Origin: Methanosarcinaceae archaeon
GTDB taxonomy: Archaea; Halobacteriota; Methanosarcinia; Methanosarcinales; Methanosarcinaceae
Reading direction: 5' to 3'
Length of the DNA: 14,834 nucleotides
Assembly: GCA_030655675.1 (NCBI GenBank)
Contig: JAUSPM010000005.1
Coordinates: 1 to 14,834 of the forward strand
In this document: positions 1 to 6,792 of the stretch, piece after piece
How the letters are laid out: each line of letters starts with the position of its first letter
Position numbering within the stretch: position 1 is the stretch's first letter
Translations under genes and position numbers: made by a program
Notes under the pieces: model-generated
Told to the model about the DNA's origin: nothing
The model's input: the letters and a program-made list of their open reading frames with translations, nothing else
Database searches by the model: none

Positions 1-571
1 CACCAGCCACAATGAACAATCCAACACCTGAACCAATACCCCATTTAGAGATGATCTCATCCATGAAAAGAATCAGTACACCACCAATGGCTATCTGAAT
101 GAAGATTATAAGTGTAACAATATTCAGGCCCACACCAAGTGTAGCTGCAATACCCGCATCGGGCTGTATGTAGCCACCCAGGATCTGTGGCAGTGTCTCA
201 AGTACGATCATGACAAATACCATGAACTTCTGAGCACCCTGGAAAAATGCCTGATCAGCCGGATCTGACATATTGAGTTTGATTACATCTGCACCGACAA
301 GTAGTTGCAAAACGATTGATGCCGTAACGATTGGACCGATACCAAGCAGCATCATTGAACCTGATGCTCCGGCAAAGAATGCCCTATACGACTCAAAAAG
401 ATCGATCGAATCCTTGGAAAGACCAAATAATGGTATATTTGCAAGAGCAAAATATAGTACTAGTATTCCAAGAGTCCACCACAACTTGTTTTTAAAGTGC
501 ACATGCCCTTCCGGACCTTGAACTGCAGGTAACCGATTAAATATCGGTTCTAAAACATCCCTCAAACTCAT
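1..571 (-). CDS. secY: Preprotein translocase subunit SecY (partial, C-terminus beyond window)
   Basis: This is the pore subunit of the Sec61/SecYEG channel, which exports and inserts proteins at the cytoplasmic membrane. The first 190 codons are present; the left window edge cuts the rest of a protein that is usually about 450-490 residues long. I see an amphipathic N-terminus (residues 1-25), TM1 near 31-50, a plug-like stretch near 51-72, TM2 near 72-95 with the archaeal motif LGIGPIVTASIVLQLLVG, TM3 near 112-132, TM4 near 145-170, and the conserved DEIISKWGIGSGVGLFI at the start of TM5. The ATG at 571 has GGGTGAG at 574-580, three bases upstream. The gene is the usual last member of the ribosomal superoperon. 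Here it is separated from uL15 by 277 bp that hold a terminator-like hairpin and repeats, so it probably has its own promoter. The family call is secure. Confidence 0.97.
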   Translation of the reverse strand, partial: MSLRDVLEPIFNRLPAVQGPEGHVHFKNKLWWTLGILVLYFALANIPLFGLSKDSIDLFESYRAFFAGASGSMMLLGIGPIVTASIVLQLLVGADVIKLNMSDPADQAFFQGAQKFMVFVMIVLETLPQILGGYIQPDAGIAATLGVGLNIVTLIIFIQIAIGGVLILFMDEIISKWGIGSGVGLFIVAG

Positions 572-659
572 TAACTCACCCTTTTATATGAAATATCAAT
601 AAATGATTAATTCGAACCAACCAATATATCAGTTCCGAATTTATCTCATCCTCATTTTT

Positions 660-690
660 GATATAATGATGTTCAAAATATATATAACAA
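660..690 (-). promoter_or_regulatory. Candidate TATA region for secY
   Basis: Read on the minus strand, this stretch contains GTTATATATATT (about 679-690) and ATTATATC (about 660-668). Both are TATA-box-like and lie about 90-115 bases upstream of the secY ATG. Because a terminator-like hairpin precedes it, a local promoter would explain secY expression. The surroundings are AT-rich, so chance matches are likely and the exact box is uncertain. Confidence 0.3.
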
Positions 691-701
691 TATAGTATGA
701 A

Positions 702-757
702 CGTGAAAATCCTCGCTATGCTCGGATTAACTCGCACTATATATTCACAAAATATAT
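702..757 (+). repeat. Structured repeat unit 1 (stem-loop plus AT palindrome)
   Basis: The unit begins with outer arm CGTG (702-705), an AA internal loop, inner arm AATCC (708-712), an 11-base loop, GGATT (724-728), AA and CTCG (731-734). The inner stem is perfect and the outer arms pair at three of four positions. ATATATT (739-745) and AATATAT (751-757) then form a palindrome around CACAA. TATAGT (691-696) and ACTATA (736-741) could extend the first stem. The unit is related to copies at 762-817, 14635-14691 and 14695-14752. Confidence 0.75.
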
Positions 758-761
758 CCCA

Positions 762-817
762 CGAGATAATTTCCAAGTCGGTCGAATTAACTCGAACTAT
801 ATATTCACAAAATATAT
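762..817 (+). repeat. Structured repeat unit 2
   Basis: This is tandem with unit 1 at a 60-bp period. The outer arms CGAG (762-765) and CTCG (791-794) pair perfectly. The inner arms AATT (768-771) and AATT (785-788) pair, with a T-G closing pair (772/784). The loop sequence has diverged from the other copies. The AT palindrome ATATATT (799-805) / AATATAT (811-817) has the same CACAA loop as unit 1. Confidence 0.75.
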
Positions 818-821
818 ATTA

Positions 822-850
822 TAAAAAAATAATGTCAGTTTAGTGACATT
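822..850 (-). terminator. Hairpin plus T-tract terminator after uL15
   Basis: On the minus strand, AATGTCA (850-844) pairs with TGACATT (837-831) across a 6-base loop. This 7-bp stem is followed almost at once by seven T residues (829-823). The stem overlaps the TAA stop of uL15. A U-tract alone can terminate archaeal RNA polymerase; the added stem makes this look like an intrinsic terminator that would separate the ribosomal transcript from secY. Confidence 0.65.
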
Positions 851-1283
851 ACTCTTCTATTTTAATACATGATCCGCCGGCACCTTCGATCTTATCGCGT
901 GCAGATGCGGAAAATTCACTGGCTGTAATAGCAAGGCTCTTTGTAACCCTTCCAGTCCCGAGTACCTTTTCGATATCCAGAACTTCAAGGTGTATGCTAT
1001 ATACGCCATTCTCCAACTGTGCAAATCCCTCATTTACGAGTTGTTCTGCAAGTTCATCAAGCTCACCGACATTCACAACTGAAACATCGTGAAGCATTTT
1101 AAGAGGGCGCTTGAACCCATGTTTACCATAGGCATATCCAAGTTGCATAGCTCGAACATTGTGATGTTTACATCCACCTGCTCTGCCACGACCACCACGA
1201 TTTCCTGCACCACGTCGGTTCTTTGAAGTGCCGCCGCCACAGGTACGTGATCCTCTAAACTTTTTAGTTTTGGTCTTGCTCAT
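849..1283 (-). CDS. rpl15: Large ribosomal subunit protein uL15
   Basis: This is a 144-residue 50S protein. Its glycine/arginine-rich N-terminus threads between 23S rRNA helices, and its globular C-terminal half packs on the subunit surface. The sequence shows the archaeal opening RGSRTCGGG, then the basic stretch NRRGAGNRGGRGRAGG (about residues 21-36) and a C-terminal fold containing GVYSIHLEVLDIEKVLGTG. An in-frame GTG at 1292 would add three residues. I prefer the ATG at 1283 because AGGTAGGTG lies just upstream, overlapping the end of uL30, and because archaeal uL15 normally starts a few residues before the RGSR motif. It is the last gene before a terminator-like hairpin that overlaps its stop. 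Confidence 0.95.
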   Translation of the reverse strand: MSKTKTKKFRGSRTCGGGTSKNRRGAGNRGGRGRAGGCKHHNVRAMQLGYAYGKHGFKRPLKMLHDVSVVNVGELDELAEQLVNEGFAQLENGVYSIHLEVLDIEKVLGTGRVTKSLAITASEFSASARDKIEGAGGSCIKIEE

Positions 1284-1292
1284 AAATAACAC

Positions 1293-1754
1293 CTACCTCA
1301 TCTTGTTCAACAGTACTTTAATCTCGTCACCATGGTTACCCAATACGCCACCCTGCTGTGTAGTTCTCTTCATACCAGCATGTCCCTTTCGTGGAGGGTG
1401 AAGTCTAAGAACAGGTTTGAGTTTTGGAACATCCTTAAATGCCGCATTACCCTCAGACACTGCCTCTGCAAACGCATCAATTGAACCAAAATCGGTGTTT
1501 TCAGTAATATGCGCATCCGTAAGACGGGCACCACCTTCAAGCATACCACGGCTCTTGAGTATCTGTGCAAGAGTATCTGCATCAATTGTACCATACGCAA
1601 CATAATCCTTCACTTTTTGGATCATACCCATATTGTGTGGATTATCACCTAATATCGCACAATGGTTGACCCTGTGCAGACGAAGCATCTTCAAAGTATC
1701 TTCGATCGAGCCACGCACATTTACCGGACCGCGCATTCGAATCACTGCGTACAT
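1293..1754 (-). CDS. rpl30: Large ribosomal subunit protein uL30
   Basis: This is a 153-residue 50S protein that is larger than the bacterial form (about 60 residues), as is normal in archaea. The N-terminal uL30 fold starts at MYAVIRMRGPVNVRG and contains the motif LRLHRVNHCAIL (about residues 24-35). The archaeal C-terminal extension ends with PRKGHAGMKR and a glycine-rich stretch. The ATG lies one base after the uS5 stop, with GGAGGC inside the last uS5 codons as Shine-Dalgarno, so translation should be coupled to uS5. Confidence 0.96.
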   Translation of the reverse strand: MYAVIRMRGPVNVRGSIEDTLKMLRLHRVNHCAILGDNPHNMGMIQKVKDYVAYGTIDADTLAQILKSRGMLEGGARLTDAHITENTDFGSIDAFAEAVSEGNAAFKDVPKLKPVLRLHPPRKGHAGMKRTTQQGGVLGNHGDEIKVLLNKMR

Positions 1755-1755
1755 C

Positions 1756-2391
1756 TTATGCCTCCGCTTCCTTATAGTCGACAGGTAGCCTGACAGTATC
1801 GATATTCATCAGTGCATTGAATGTTGCTTTTGCAAAATTGAGAGTAGTTCTTGTTGTACCCTCAGTCCTGGTCCACACATCTTTAATGCCTGCCTTTTCA
1901 AGCACCTTTCGTGCTGTACCACCTGCTGCAAGTCCAAGTCCACGAGGTGCAGATTTGAGCTCAACAGTAACACTGCCTGCCTTACCGCGTACCTCATAAG
2001 GAACTGTGTGTGCAAGTCCGCACCCACATTCCCATGAACCGCATCCGCGCTTTACACGAATAACGTTGATCTTTGCATTATCGATAGCTTTCCTGATAGC
2101 AGGTCCGACCTGTACATCCTTTGCCTGGCCAAGTCCTACAAAACCATCGCCGTTACCGACAATAACAGTTGCCCTGAACTTAACACGACGACCGGAGTCA
2201 GTCATTCTCTGAACCATATTGATATCGAGAACTTCATCTTCCAGTCCCGGTAACAACATATCTACGATCTGAGCTTCCCTGACCGGAAGACCGGAATCAA
2301 TGGCTTCAGCCATTGAAGTGATCTGCCCTTCTGCCACAAGTGTTCCAAGACGTGTCTTTGGAATCCATTCCTCATTATATTCATATGCCAT
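1756..2391 (-). CDS. rps5: Small ribosomal subunit protein uS5
   Basis: This 211-residue 30S protein lies near the mRNA entry and decoding region and affects translational accuracy. It has a double-stranded-RNA-binding-like N-terminal domain (about residues 50-115, with GNGDGFVGLGQAKDVQVGPA) and a ribosomal S5 C-terminal domain (about 125-200, with APRGLGLAAGGTARKVLEKAG). Between them is the cysteine-rich archaeal stretch KRGCGSWECGCGLAH with Cys at about 117, 122 and 124, which is usual in archaeal uS5. The ATG at 2391 is preceded by GGTGAT, directly after the uL18 stop. Confidence 0.97.
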   Translation of the reverse strand: MAYEYNEEWIPKTRLGTLVAEGQITSMAEAIDSGLPVREAQIVDMLLPGLEDEVLDINMVQRMTDSGRRVKFRATVIVGNGDGFVGLGQAKDVQVGPAIRKAIDNAKINVIRVKRGCGSWECGCGLAHTVPYEVRGKAGSVTVELKSAPRGLGLAAGGTARKVLEKAGIKDVWTRTEGTTRTTLNFAKATFNALMNIDTVRLPVDYKEAEA

Positions 2392-2399
2392 ATAATCAC

Positions 2400-2921
2400 C
2401 TAATTAAATTTGGAAAGGATTTTTTCCTTAACAGCTTCAAACTGCTCAGGCAGATTTGATCCATCCACATACTCTGCAACATGCTCTCCTCTGATACGTT
2501 CATCAGATGGGAACACGGAAGAATCGTGGGGAACATCCATTCCTGCATCAACAATTCCCCTCAACACCGCATAAGTGCGGGATCCGGGCGATGATGCCGA
2601 TAGTCCAATGTCCAGTACACCACTTTCATAGCCATTCTTAAGCGCTTTCAAGCCAAATAATAATCCTGTAAGATACGCAGCAGTAGTGTTCCCTGTAGAA
2701 CTCTCATACCCGTACTTTTTAAGTTCGGTTGAAATCGCAGATGAAAGTGTAATATCGCCTTCGGGTTTTGGCGCTACTAACTGGACCTGCATGTGTTTTG
2801 CACTCTTTCTAACAACGACACGATCCTTCATTGACAGAAGTAACTTGAGTCGCTGATGATAATTGGTGCGGCCTTCCCTTCGTCGCCTGAATGCGACTTT
2901 ATATCGGGGTCCTGTTGCCAT
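2400..2921 (-). CDS. rpl18: Large ribosomal subunit protein uL18
   Basis: This 173-residue 5S rRNA-binding protein belongs to the central protuberance together with uL5. The family signature is visible in YKVAFRRRREGRTNYHQRLKLL near the N-terminus (residues 7-28) and in the conserved SSPGSRTYAVLRGIVDAG (about 109-126), followed by PHDSSVFPSDERIRGEH. The length is normal for the archaeal form with its C-terminal extension. GGAGGAT lies a few bases before the ATG. A 51-bp spacer from eL19 is the longest gap between two genes inside the cluster. Confidence 0.96.
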   Translation of the reverse strand: MATGPRYKVAFRRRREGRTNYHQRLKLLLSMKDRVVVRKSAKHMQVQLVAPKPEGDITLSSAISTELKKYGYESSTGNTTAAYLTGLLFGLKALKNGYESGVLDIGLSASSPGSRTYAVLRGIVDAGMDVPHDSSVFPSDERIRGEHVAEYVDGSNLPEQFEAVKEKILSKFN

Positions 2922-2972
2922 AATTAAATCCTCCAGCTTCGTTTAACAAATAATTTATCCGTTCTCATAAAC

Positions 2973-3431
2973 CTATTCCTCACTTTTGATAAGTTTATCA
3001 GTCTTCAAATGTGCATTAAGGTGCGCAACTGAGCGGTATTCTCCACCCTTTGCTTTGCGGTATATCTTACAATACGTCGATTTATCAAGTGAACCGTCCG
3101 CACGCAACTCCTTTAGCCTTCTTCGAAGAGCCCGGATCTTCTTCATCCATTGCTCTTTACTTGGATTTCGTGCACCTTTTGTACCTTTACGTGAGCCATG
3201 TCCTTTACGGTGACCGTATTTGCGTTTAATATCACGTACTCTTGCACGTCCTCTGCTAACACCTTTCACACGCTCTGCTTTTACAACGCCGGTTGCAACA
3301 AGTCCACGAATATCTTCTCTCGTGATCGCGACAGCAATTTCTTCTGAAGCATCGGGATCAAGCCATACTCTATGGACACCACAGCCTAAAACCTTTGAAG
3401 CAATACGTTTCTGGTTTGACAGATCTGACAT
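2973..3431 (-). CDS. rpl19e: Large ribosomal subunit protein eL19
   Basis: This archaeal/eukaryotic 50S protein is largely helical and bridges the subunits. It opens with SNQKRIASKVLGCGVHRVWLD in the usual way, then carries a very basic middle (GRARVRDIKRKYGHRKG and GSRKGTKGARNP, about residues 60-92) and a long basic helix (KKIRALRRRLKELR). A GTG at 3440 is in frame, but the perfect Shine-Dalgarno GAGGTGA lies at 3437-3443, so the GTG is part of that site and the ATG at 3431 is the likely start (152 residues). That site is formed by the last eL32 codons and the eL32 stop is at 3433-3435, so the two genes are tightly coupled. Confidence 0.95.
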   Translation of the reverse strand: MSDLSNQKRIASKVLGCGVHRVWLDPDASEEIAVAITREDIRGLVATGVVKAERVKGVSRGRARVRDIKRKYGHRKGHGSRKGTKGARNPSKEQWMKKIRALRRRLKELRADGSLDKSTYCKIYRKAKGGEYRSVAHLNAHLKTDKLIKSEE

Positions 3432-3432
3432 A

Positions 3433-4098
3433 TTACTCACCTCTTGTTGGATTTAGCACTTTAATGCCAAGTTCTGCTGCCTTCTCTTCGATCACAGCTT
3501 TCTTCTTTGCACCAATGGTTCTCGCGATCCTTATAGCTTCAATTGTTGCATCAATTGCATCAATATCACTTATATTTCTCACAAGAATATCAGCATATCC
3601 AGACGGATGAAGTCCTTTTACTGCAACAGGACTGCCATATCCTACCTGTGCAAGCGCACCCTTTGCTTTAATGTGCTTGCGCTGTTTGCCCTGTAGACCT
3701 CTTGGACGTCTCCAGTTTGAATCAAGCCTCTTCAGTTTGTGTGAATCGGTTCTCTTGAAATCTGGTTTCTTGCCTTTGAGAACCTTTCTAACATTGAACA
3801 AACGTCTGGATTCATCATCCATCACAAGTTCACTGACTTCAACAGCCTTTGTGGCCTTTGGTGCAGTTGGTTCTTCTGTCGATTCCTCGGACACTTTTAC
3901 TGTTTCAGATGATAATTCCAAAACTCCTGCCTTTATCTTAGTAGCAAGTGCTTCACCAATACCATCAACATCTGTCAGGTCTTCGATCGATGCATTTGCC
4001 AGTTTATCAACGGAGTCGAATCCCGAATCTACAAGTGCTTTGGCTTTTGCTTCGCCCAGACCTTTGATGTTAGTAAATTCCTTAATAGTATCTTCCAT
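3433..4098 (-). CDS. rpl32e: Large ribosomal subunit protein eL32 with N-terminal helix-hairpin-helix domain
   Basis: This 50S protein has two parts. Residues 1-60 hold two helix-hairpin-helix motifs, IKGLGEAKAKALVDSGF (about 10-26) and VDGIGEALATKIKAG (about 44-58). A low-complexity acidic linker rich in Glu, Ser, Thr and Pro follows (about 62-88). The eL32 domain runs from about 95 to the end, with FKRTDSHKLKRLDSNWRRP and LHPSGYADILVRN. The core family is about 130 residues, so the first 90 are an extension. Long N-terminal extensions are known in euryarchaeal eL32. A GTG at 4107 and an ATG at 4104 are possible starts. I chose the ATG at 4098, which sits five bases after GGTGA. Confidence 0.95.
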   Translation of the reverse strand: MEDTIKEFTNIKGLGEAKAKALVDSGFDSVDKLANASIEDLTDVDGIGEALATKIKAGVLELSSETVKVSEESTEEPTAPKATKAVEVSELVMDDESRRLFNVRKVLKGKKPDFKRTDSHKLKRLDSNWRRPRGLQGKQRKHIKAKGALAQVGYGSPVAVKGLHPSGYADILVRNISDIDAIDATIEAIRIARTIGAKKKAVIEEKAAELGIKVLNPTRGE

Positions 4099-4107
4099 TA
4101 ACATCAC

Positions 4108-4641
4108 CTACGCAATCTTCTCTACAACATATATTCCATCTTGGAACACACGCGGATCGAATCTTTTGATCTTGGTCTTCTGCTCAATATTTGCTGCTGT
4201 CTGGCCAACATCTTCTTTGTTGATCCCGGTAACAATAACCTCGTCAGCGTTCGTCTTTACTTTAGTCTCACCAAGGATCTTTGCAACCCGAGAGCTTTTT
4301 TCACCAAGGAAATTGCCAATAACAAATTTATTACCTTCAACCTTGATCTGCATCGGAAAGTGAGAATATACCACTTTCATACGATACTCAAAACCATCTG
4401 AAACACCCTTCATCATATTATTGATGTGAGATGCAAGTGTTCCAACCATCGCTTTTTGCTTCTTTCTTGATAAAACTGCGTCCACAGTCACTTCTGAATC
4501 AGTCACTTTTATAGTGATGCCTGGGAACCAGATAAATCTCTGGTTATTTCCCTTTTTGCCTGATGCAGAAAAGACATTACCCTCATACGTGATAGTCACG
4601 CCATCAGGGATTGGAACTGTTTTCTTTAGTTCTTTTGCCAT
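4108..4641 (-). CDS. rpl6: Large ribosomal subunit protein uL6
   Basis: This 177-residue 50S protein sits near the factor-binding region and the sarcin-ricin loop. It consists of two repeated L6 alpha/beta domains, about residues 1-80 and 81-177. The C-terminal domain carries NFLGEKSSRVAKIL and INKEDVGQTAANIEQ, then the archaeal ending FQDGIYVVEKIA. The ATG at 4641 has GGAGG a few bases upstream. The stop directly abuts the Shine-Dalgarno of eL32. Confidence 0.96.
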   Translation of the reverse strand: MAKELKKTVPIPDGVTITYEGNVFSASGKKGNNQRFIWFPGITIKVTDSEVTVDAVLSRKKQKAMVGTLASHINNMMKGVSDGFEYRMKVVYSHFPMQIKVEGNKFVIGNFLGEKSSRVAKILGETKVKTNADEVIVTGINKEDVGQTAANIEQKTKIKRFDPRVFQDGIYVVEKIA

Positions 4642-4653
4642 AACATTCCTCCA

Positions 4654-5046
4654 TCAGTACACATACACAAGCAACTGTCCACCGATATTATTCTCACGAG
4701 CTTCTTGTTGAGACATAACACCACTGGATGTTGTAAGAATTAATGCACCAAAGTTCTTTGCCGGTAAAAACTGCTTTTCCCATTTCTCGAAATCCGCAGC
4801 ACCTACAGAATAGCGTGGTTTAATAGCTCCACACTTGTTAATTCTGCCAACCAACTCTACTTCATACATTCCTGCTTTACCGTCATCTATGAACTCAAAC
4901 TCGCCAACATATCCGCGGTCTTTCATAACATTCAGGACATTGCCTATCAGTTTTGATGCGGGTTTGATCGTGCAGGATGACTTACCTACAGCTTCTGCAT
5001 TTTTAATTGTTGACAATGCGTCAGCAAGAGGATCTAATAGTACCAT
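4654..5046 (-). CDS. rps8: Small ribosomal subunit protein uS8
   Basis: This 130-residue protein binds the central domain of 16S rRNA early in 30S assembly. In related operons of other organisms, uS8 or its equivalents act as translational feedback regulators. The N-terminal domain contains DPLADALSTIKNAEAVGKSS and the C-terminal domain the rRNA-binding signature ALILTTSSGVMSQQEAR. It closely resembles uS8 as I remember it from Methanosarcina. Two ATGs are in frame: 5052 touches the Shine-Dalgarno GAGGTGA, while 5046 lies six bases after it, so 5046 is the better start. The Shine-Dalgarno overlaps the uS14 stop. Confidence 0.96.
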   Translation of the reverse strand: MVLLDPLADALSTIKNAEAVGKSSCTIKPASKLIGNVLNVMKDRGYVGEFEFIDDGKAGMYEVELVGRINKCGAIKPRYSVGAADFEKWEKQFLPAKNFGALILTTSSGVMSQQEARENNIGGQLLVYVY

Positions 5047-5057
5047 ATTCATTCACC

Positions 5058-5210
5058 TCACGTATATTTTTCAAATCCCATATCATGGGCCATTTCCCTG
5101 AAACAATGCCTGCACAAGAATATCGCGTATTTGCGTACAAGACCCTGCTTTCTGCCACATCGTTTACATTCGTTAGCACCGCGTCCAAAACTCTTAGTTG
5201 TTTGAACCAT
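5058..5210 (-). CDS. rps14: Small ribosomal subunit protein uS14 (zinc-binding, 50 residues)
   Basis: This is a short gene of 50 codons plus stop. It encodes the zinc-binding form of uS14, which acts in late assembly of the 30S head. The translation begins MVQTTKSFGRGANECKRCGR and ends REMAHDMGFEKYT. Cys15, Cys18, Cys33 and Cys36 form a CxxC-x14-CxxC zinc ribbon, the family signature. The first A of its ATG is the last A of the uL5 stop (TAATG), and GAGGTG in the final uL5 codons serves as Shine-Dalgarno. Its TGA stop at 5058-5060 lies in the Shine-Dalgarno region of uS8. Length and context fit archaeal uS14 exactly. Confidence 0.96.
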   Translation of the reverse strand: MVQTTKSFGRGANECKRCGRKQGLVRKYAIFLCRHCFREMAHDMGFEKYT

Positions 5211-5719
5211 TATTCCACCTCCACAGCATATTTCTCTTCGAAGAAGGCAATTGAATCCTCTTTTGTAAGCCTGTGCGATGTTGGAACTTTGTGTCTTGCA
5301 ATCCTTCTTTTGCTAATCCTGAATCCAGGACGTTTCATTACCACAATGACATCCATTCCGAAAATTCCGATATTTGGATCGTATTTCATTCCAGGATAAT
5401 CAGTATGTTCCTCAATCCCAAATGATACATTTCCTAAATTATCGAACTGGGATGCTCGCAATTTATTATCAACGATTTCAAGGGAAGTTCTTAAGTACTC
5501 ATCTGCATGGTCGCCTCTAAGTGTGACCTTACATCCGATGGGTTCATTCTTCTTGATACTAAATGCTGGAAGAGTTCTCTTTGAATATGATCTAATAACG
5601 GTCTGTTCCGTAATCTTTTCAAGAATTCCTTCTGCATCAACAAGGTGTTGACCACTTTCTCCAACACCCATGTGAACAACAACTTTGTCCACCTCAGGTA
5701 ATCTCATTGGATTATTCAA
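5210..5719 (-). CDS. rpl5: Large ribosomal subunit protein uL5
   Basis: This 50S central-protuberance protein binds 5S rRNA with uL18 and contacts P-site tRNA. Family signatures are VVVHMGVGESGQHLVDAE, SYSKRTLPAFSIKKNEPIG, CKVTLRGDHADEYLRTSLE and YDPNIGIFGMDVIVVMKRPG. Start choice is uncertain. A GTG at 5731 opens the frame inside eS4. A TTG at 5719 gives MNNPMRLPEVDKV and lies five bases after GGTGA. The ATG at 5707 is 17 bases away from that site. I prefer TTG 5719 (169 residues), which overlaps the eS4 stop (5712-5714) and leaves a normal archaeal N-terminus. Its stop is shared with the uS14 start. Confidence 0.94.
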   Translation of the reverse strand: MNNPMRLPEVDKVVVHMGVGESGQHLVDAEGILEKITEQTVIRSYSKRTLPAFSIKKNEPIGCKVTLRGDHADEYLRTSLEIVDNKLRASQFDNLGNVSFGIEEHTDYPGMKYDPNIGIFGMDVIVVMKRPGFRISKRRIARHKVPTSHRLTKEDSIAFFEEKYAVEVE

Positions 5720-6422
5720 TAGCCTCACCACCTAATTTGATCTCAGGTTCATCTTCACCGATCACAACAACATAGTCCTCAATTGTTTCAAAATCATAAT
5801 TACCGGATATTTTCACAGTGTTATGTTTTGAGCTTCGTACAGTGTTGATCTCCTCGATCTTACCTATCTCACCGGTGTGTCTTCCTCCAACGATCATAGC
5901 AAGATTTCCAACCTTGTACTCAAGGTGTTTTAAAATCTTTTTATCTGGTATTGAAAGAATGACTGAATCCTTTGCCTTATAGTCGTTTGAACCGATCAGG
6001 TTCTTACCATCACTTAAATTGAGCTGAGCCATTCCATTTTTGATGGTGGTCTTGTTGTTGATCCTGCACAACTTGTTTGCGTTTATATCATCCAATTTGT
6101 GAAGAACTAACCTGCCCTTTTGGTCAAGTAATACACGATATGCAGCATTATTCAATGGAATAGATATCACATCGAACCATCCTACTGGAAATCGCAGGTC
6201 TTTTACCACGACACCATCAATAAGGATCTTTCCTTCGGACAAGATTCTCTTAGCTTCTGCCCTGTTATCAACCAGACTTAACATATCACGAAGCACAATT
6301 GTAATCGGAAGACTCTGTTCTTTGTTATGAGGTCCGGGTCTTATAGATGTGATCCATTTATTAGATTTCTTTGAAATATGCCAACTTTTTGGCGCTGATA
6401 TTCTTTTCTGATGTTTACCCAT
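5712..6422 (-). CDS. rps4e: Small ribosomal subunit protein eS4
   Basis: This archaeal/eukaryotic 30S protein has 236 residues. It opens with MGKHQKRISAPKSWHISKK, then an S4 RNA-binding domain (about residues 42-100, with AKRILSEGKILIDGVVVKD), a central eS4 domain (about 95-160) and a C-terminal KOW motif (about 170-200, with VGNLAMIVGGRHTGEIGKI). An in-frame GTG at 6431 was rejected because it belongs to the Shine-Dalgarno GGTGAT; the ATG at 6422 is correctly spaced. The C-terminus overlaps the chosen uL5 start. Confidence 0.95.
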   Translation of the reverse strand: MGKHQKRISAPKSWHISKKSNKWITSIRPGPHNKEQSLPITIVLRDMLSLVDNRAEAKRILSEGKILIDGVVVKDLRFPVGWFDVISIPLNNAAYRVLLDQKGRLVLHKLDDINANKLCRINNKTTIKNGMAQLNLSDGKNLIGSNDYKAKDSVILSIPDKKILKHLEYKVGNLAMIVGGRHTGEIGKIEEINTVRSSKHNTVKISGNYDFETIEDYVVVIGEDEPEIKLGGEAIE

Positions 6423-6427
6423 CTTTA

Positions 6428-6781
6428 TCACCTACTTCTACTGATGATCGCTGCTCTGCGTTCATCCTTTAACTCAAGTTTTGTGATTACTACTTTTGAT
6501 GGGTATATCGGTCTTGCAACCTCTGTACCATCAACTTTAGTGACAGTGACTCCTTCGACCACAATTTTTCCATCTTTCAATGAAACAACTTCGACCTTTC
6601 CACTTGTACCTGCATGATCGCCTCGTAAGACTTTTACAGTGTCACCAACGATGACATTTGCACTGCGTCCATATTTCTCTTGAAGATCCTTCGCAAGAGG
6701 AGTGCCCATGTACTGTTGTCTTTTATGAAGAGGCGCATCATAGCGTGCTTTTCTCTGTTTTCTTGGTTGTTTTGATACCAT
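6428..6781 (-). CDS. rpl24: Large ribosomal subunit protein uL24
   Basis: This 117-residue protein initiates 50S assembly and lies near the exit of the polypeptide tunnel. The N-terminus MVSKQPRKQRKARYDAPLHK is typical of archaeal uL24. A KOW motif spans about residues 43-70 (VIVGDTVKVLRGDHAGTSG). The frame also contains a GTG at 6796 that would overlap uL14. I prefer the ATG at 6781, which follows GAGGTG by seven bases and matches the usual archaeal start. Confidence 0.95.
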   Translation of the reverse strand: MVSKQPRKQRKARYDAPLHKRQQYMGTPLAKDLQEKYGRSANVIVGDTVKVLRGDHAGTSGKVEVVSLKDGKIVVEGVTVTKVDGTEVARPIYPSKVVITKLELKDERRAAIISRSR

Positions 6782-6792
6782 AACAGAACACC

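Larger units (their letters stand above)
572..848. other. Spacer between uL15 and secY with tandem repeats
   Basis: The 277-bp AT-rich spacer holds, from secY outward, the secY Shine-Dalgarno site, AT-rich TATA-like stretches on the minus strand (around 660-668 and 674-690), two tandem structured repeat units (702-757 and 762-817) and a hairpin plus T-tract that ends the uL15 transcript. A 66-codon minus-strand ORF across 576-776 runs through the repeat and has no Shine-Dalgarno site. I do not consider it a gene. Confidence 0.7.

Noticed and set aside
273..521. Plus-strand ORF of 82 codons
   Set aside because: It is antisense to secY, whose translation matches the family throughout.
576..776. 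Minus-strand ORF of 66 codons before secY
   Set aside because: It is composed of the repeat unit and AT-rich sequence, is Ile/Tyr-rich, has no ribosome binding site, and overlaps the secY leader.
702..817. CRISPR array
   Set aside because: Only two units per site with no spacers between conserved identical repeats. The conserved part includes covarying stems, and no cas genes are nearby.
3671..4363. Long plus-strand ORF of 230 codons
   Set aside because: It is antisense to eL32 and uL6, which have clear family signatures. The translation is Ser/Thr/Phe-rich low-information sequence typical of a shadow frame, with no Shine-Dalgarno site.
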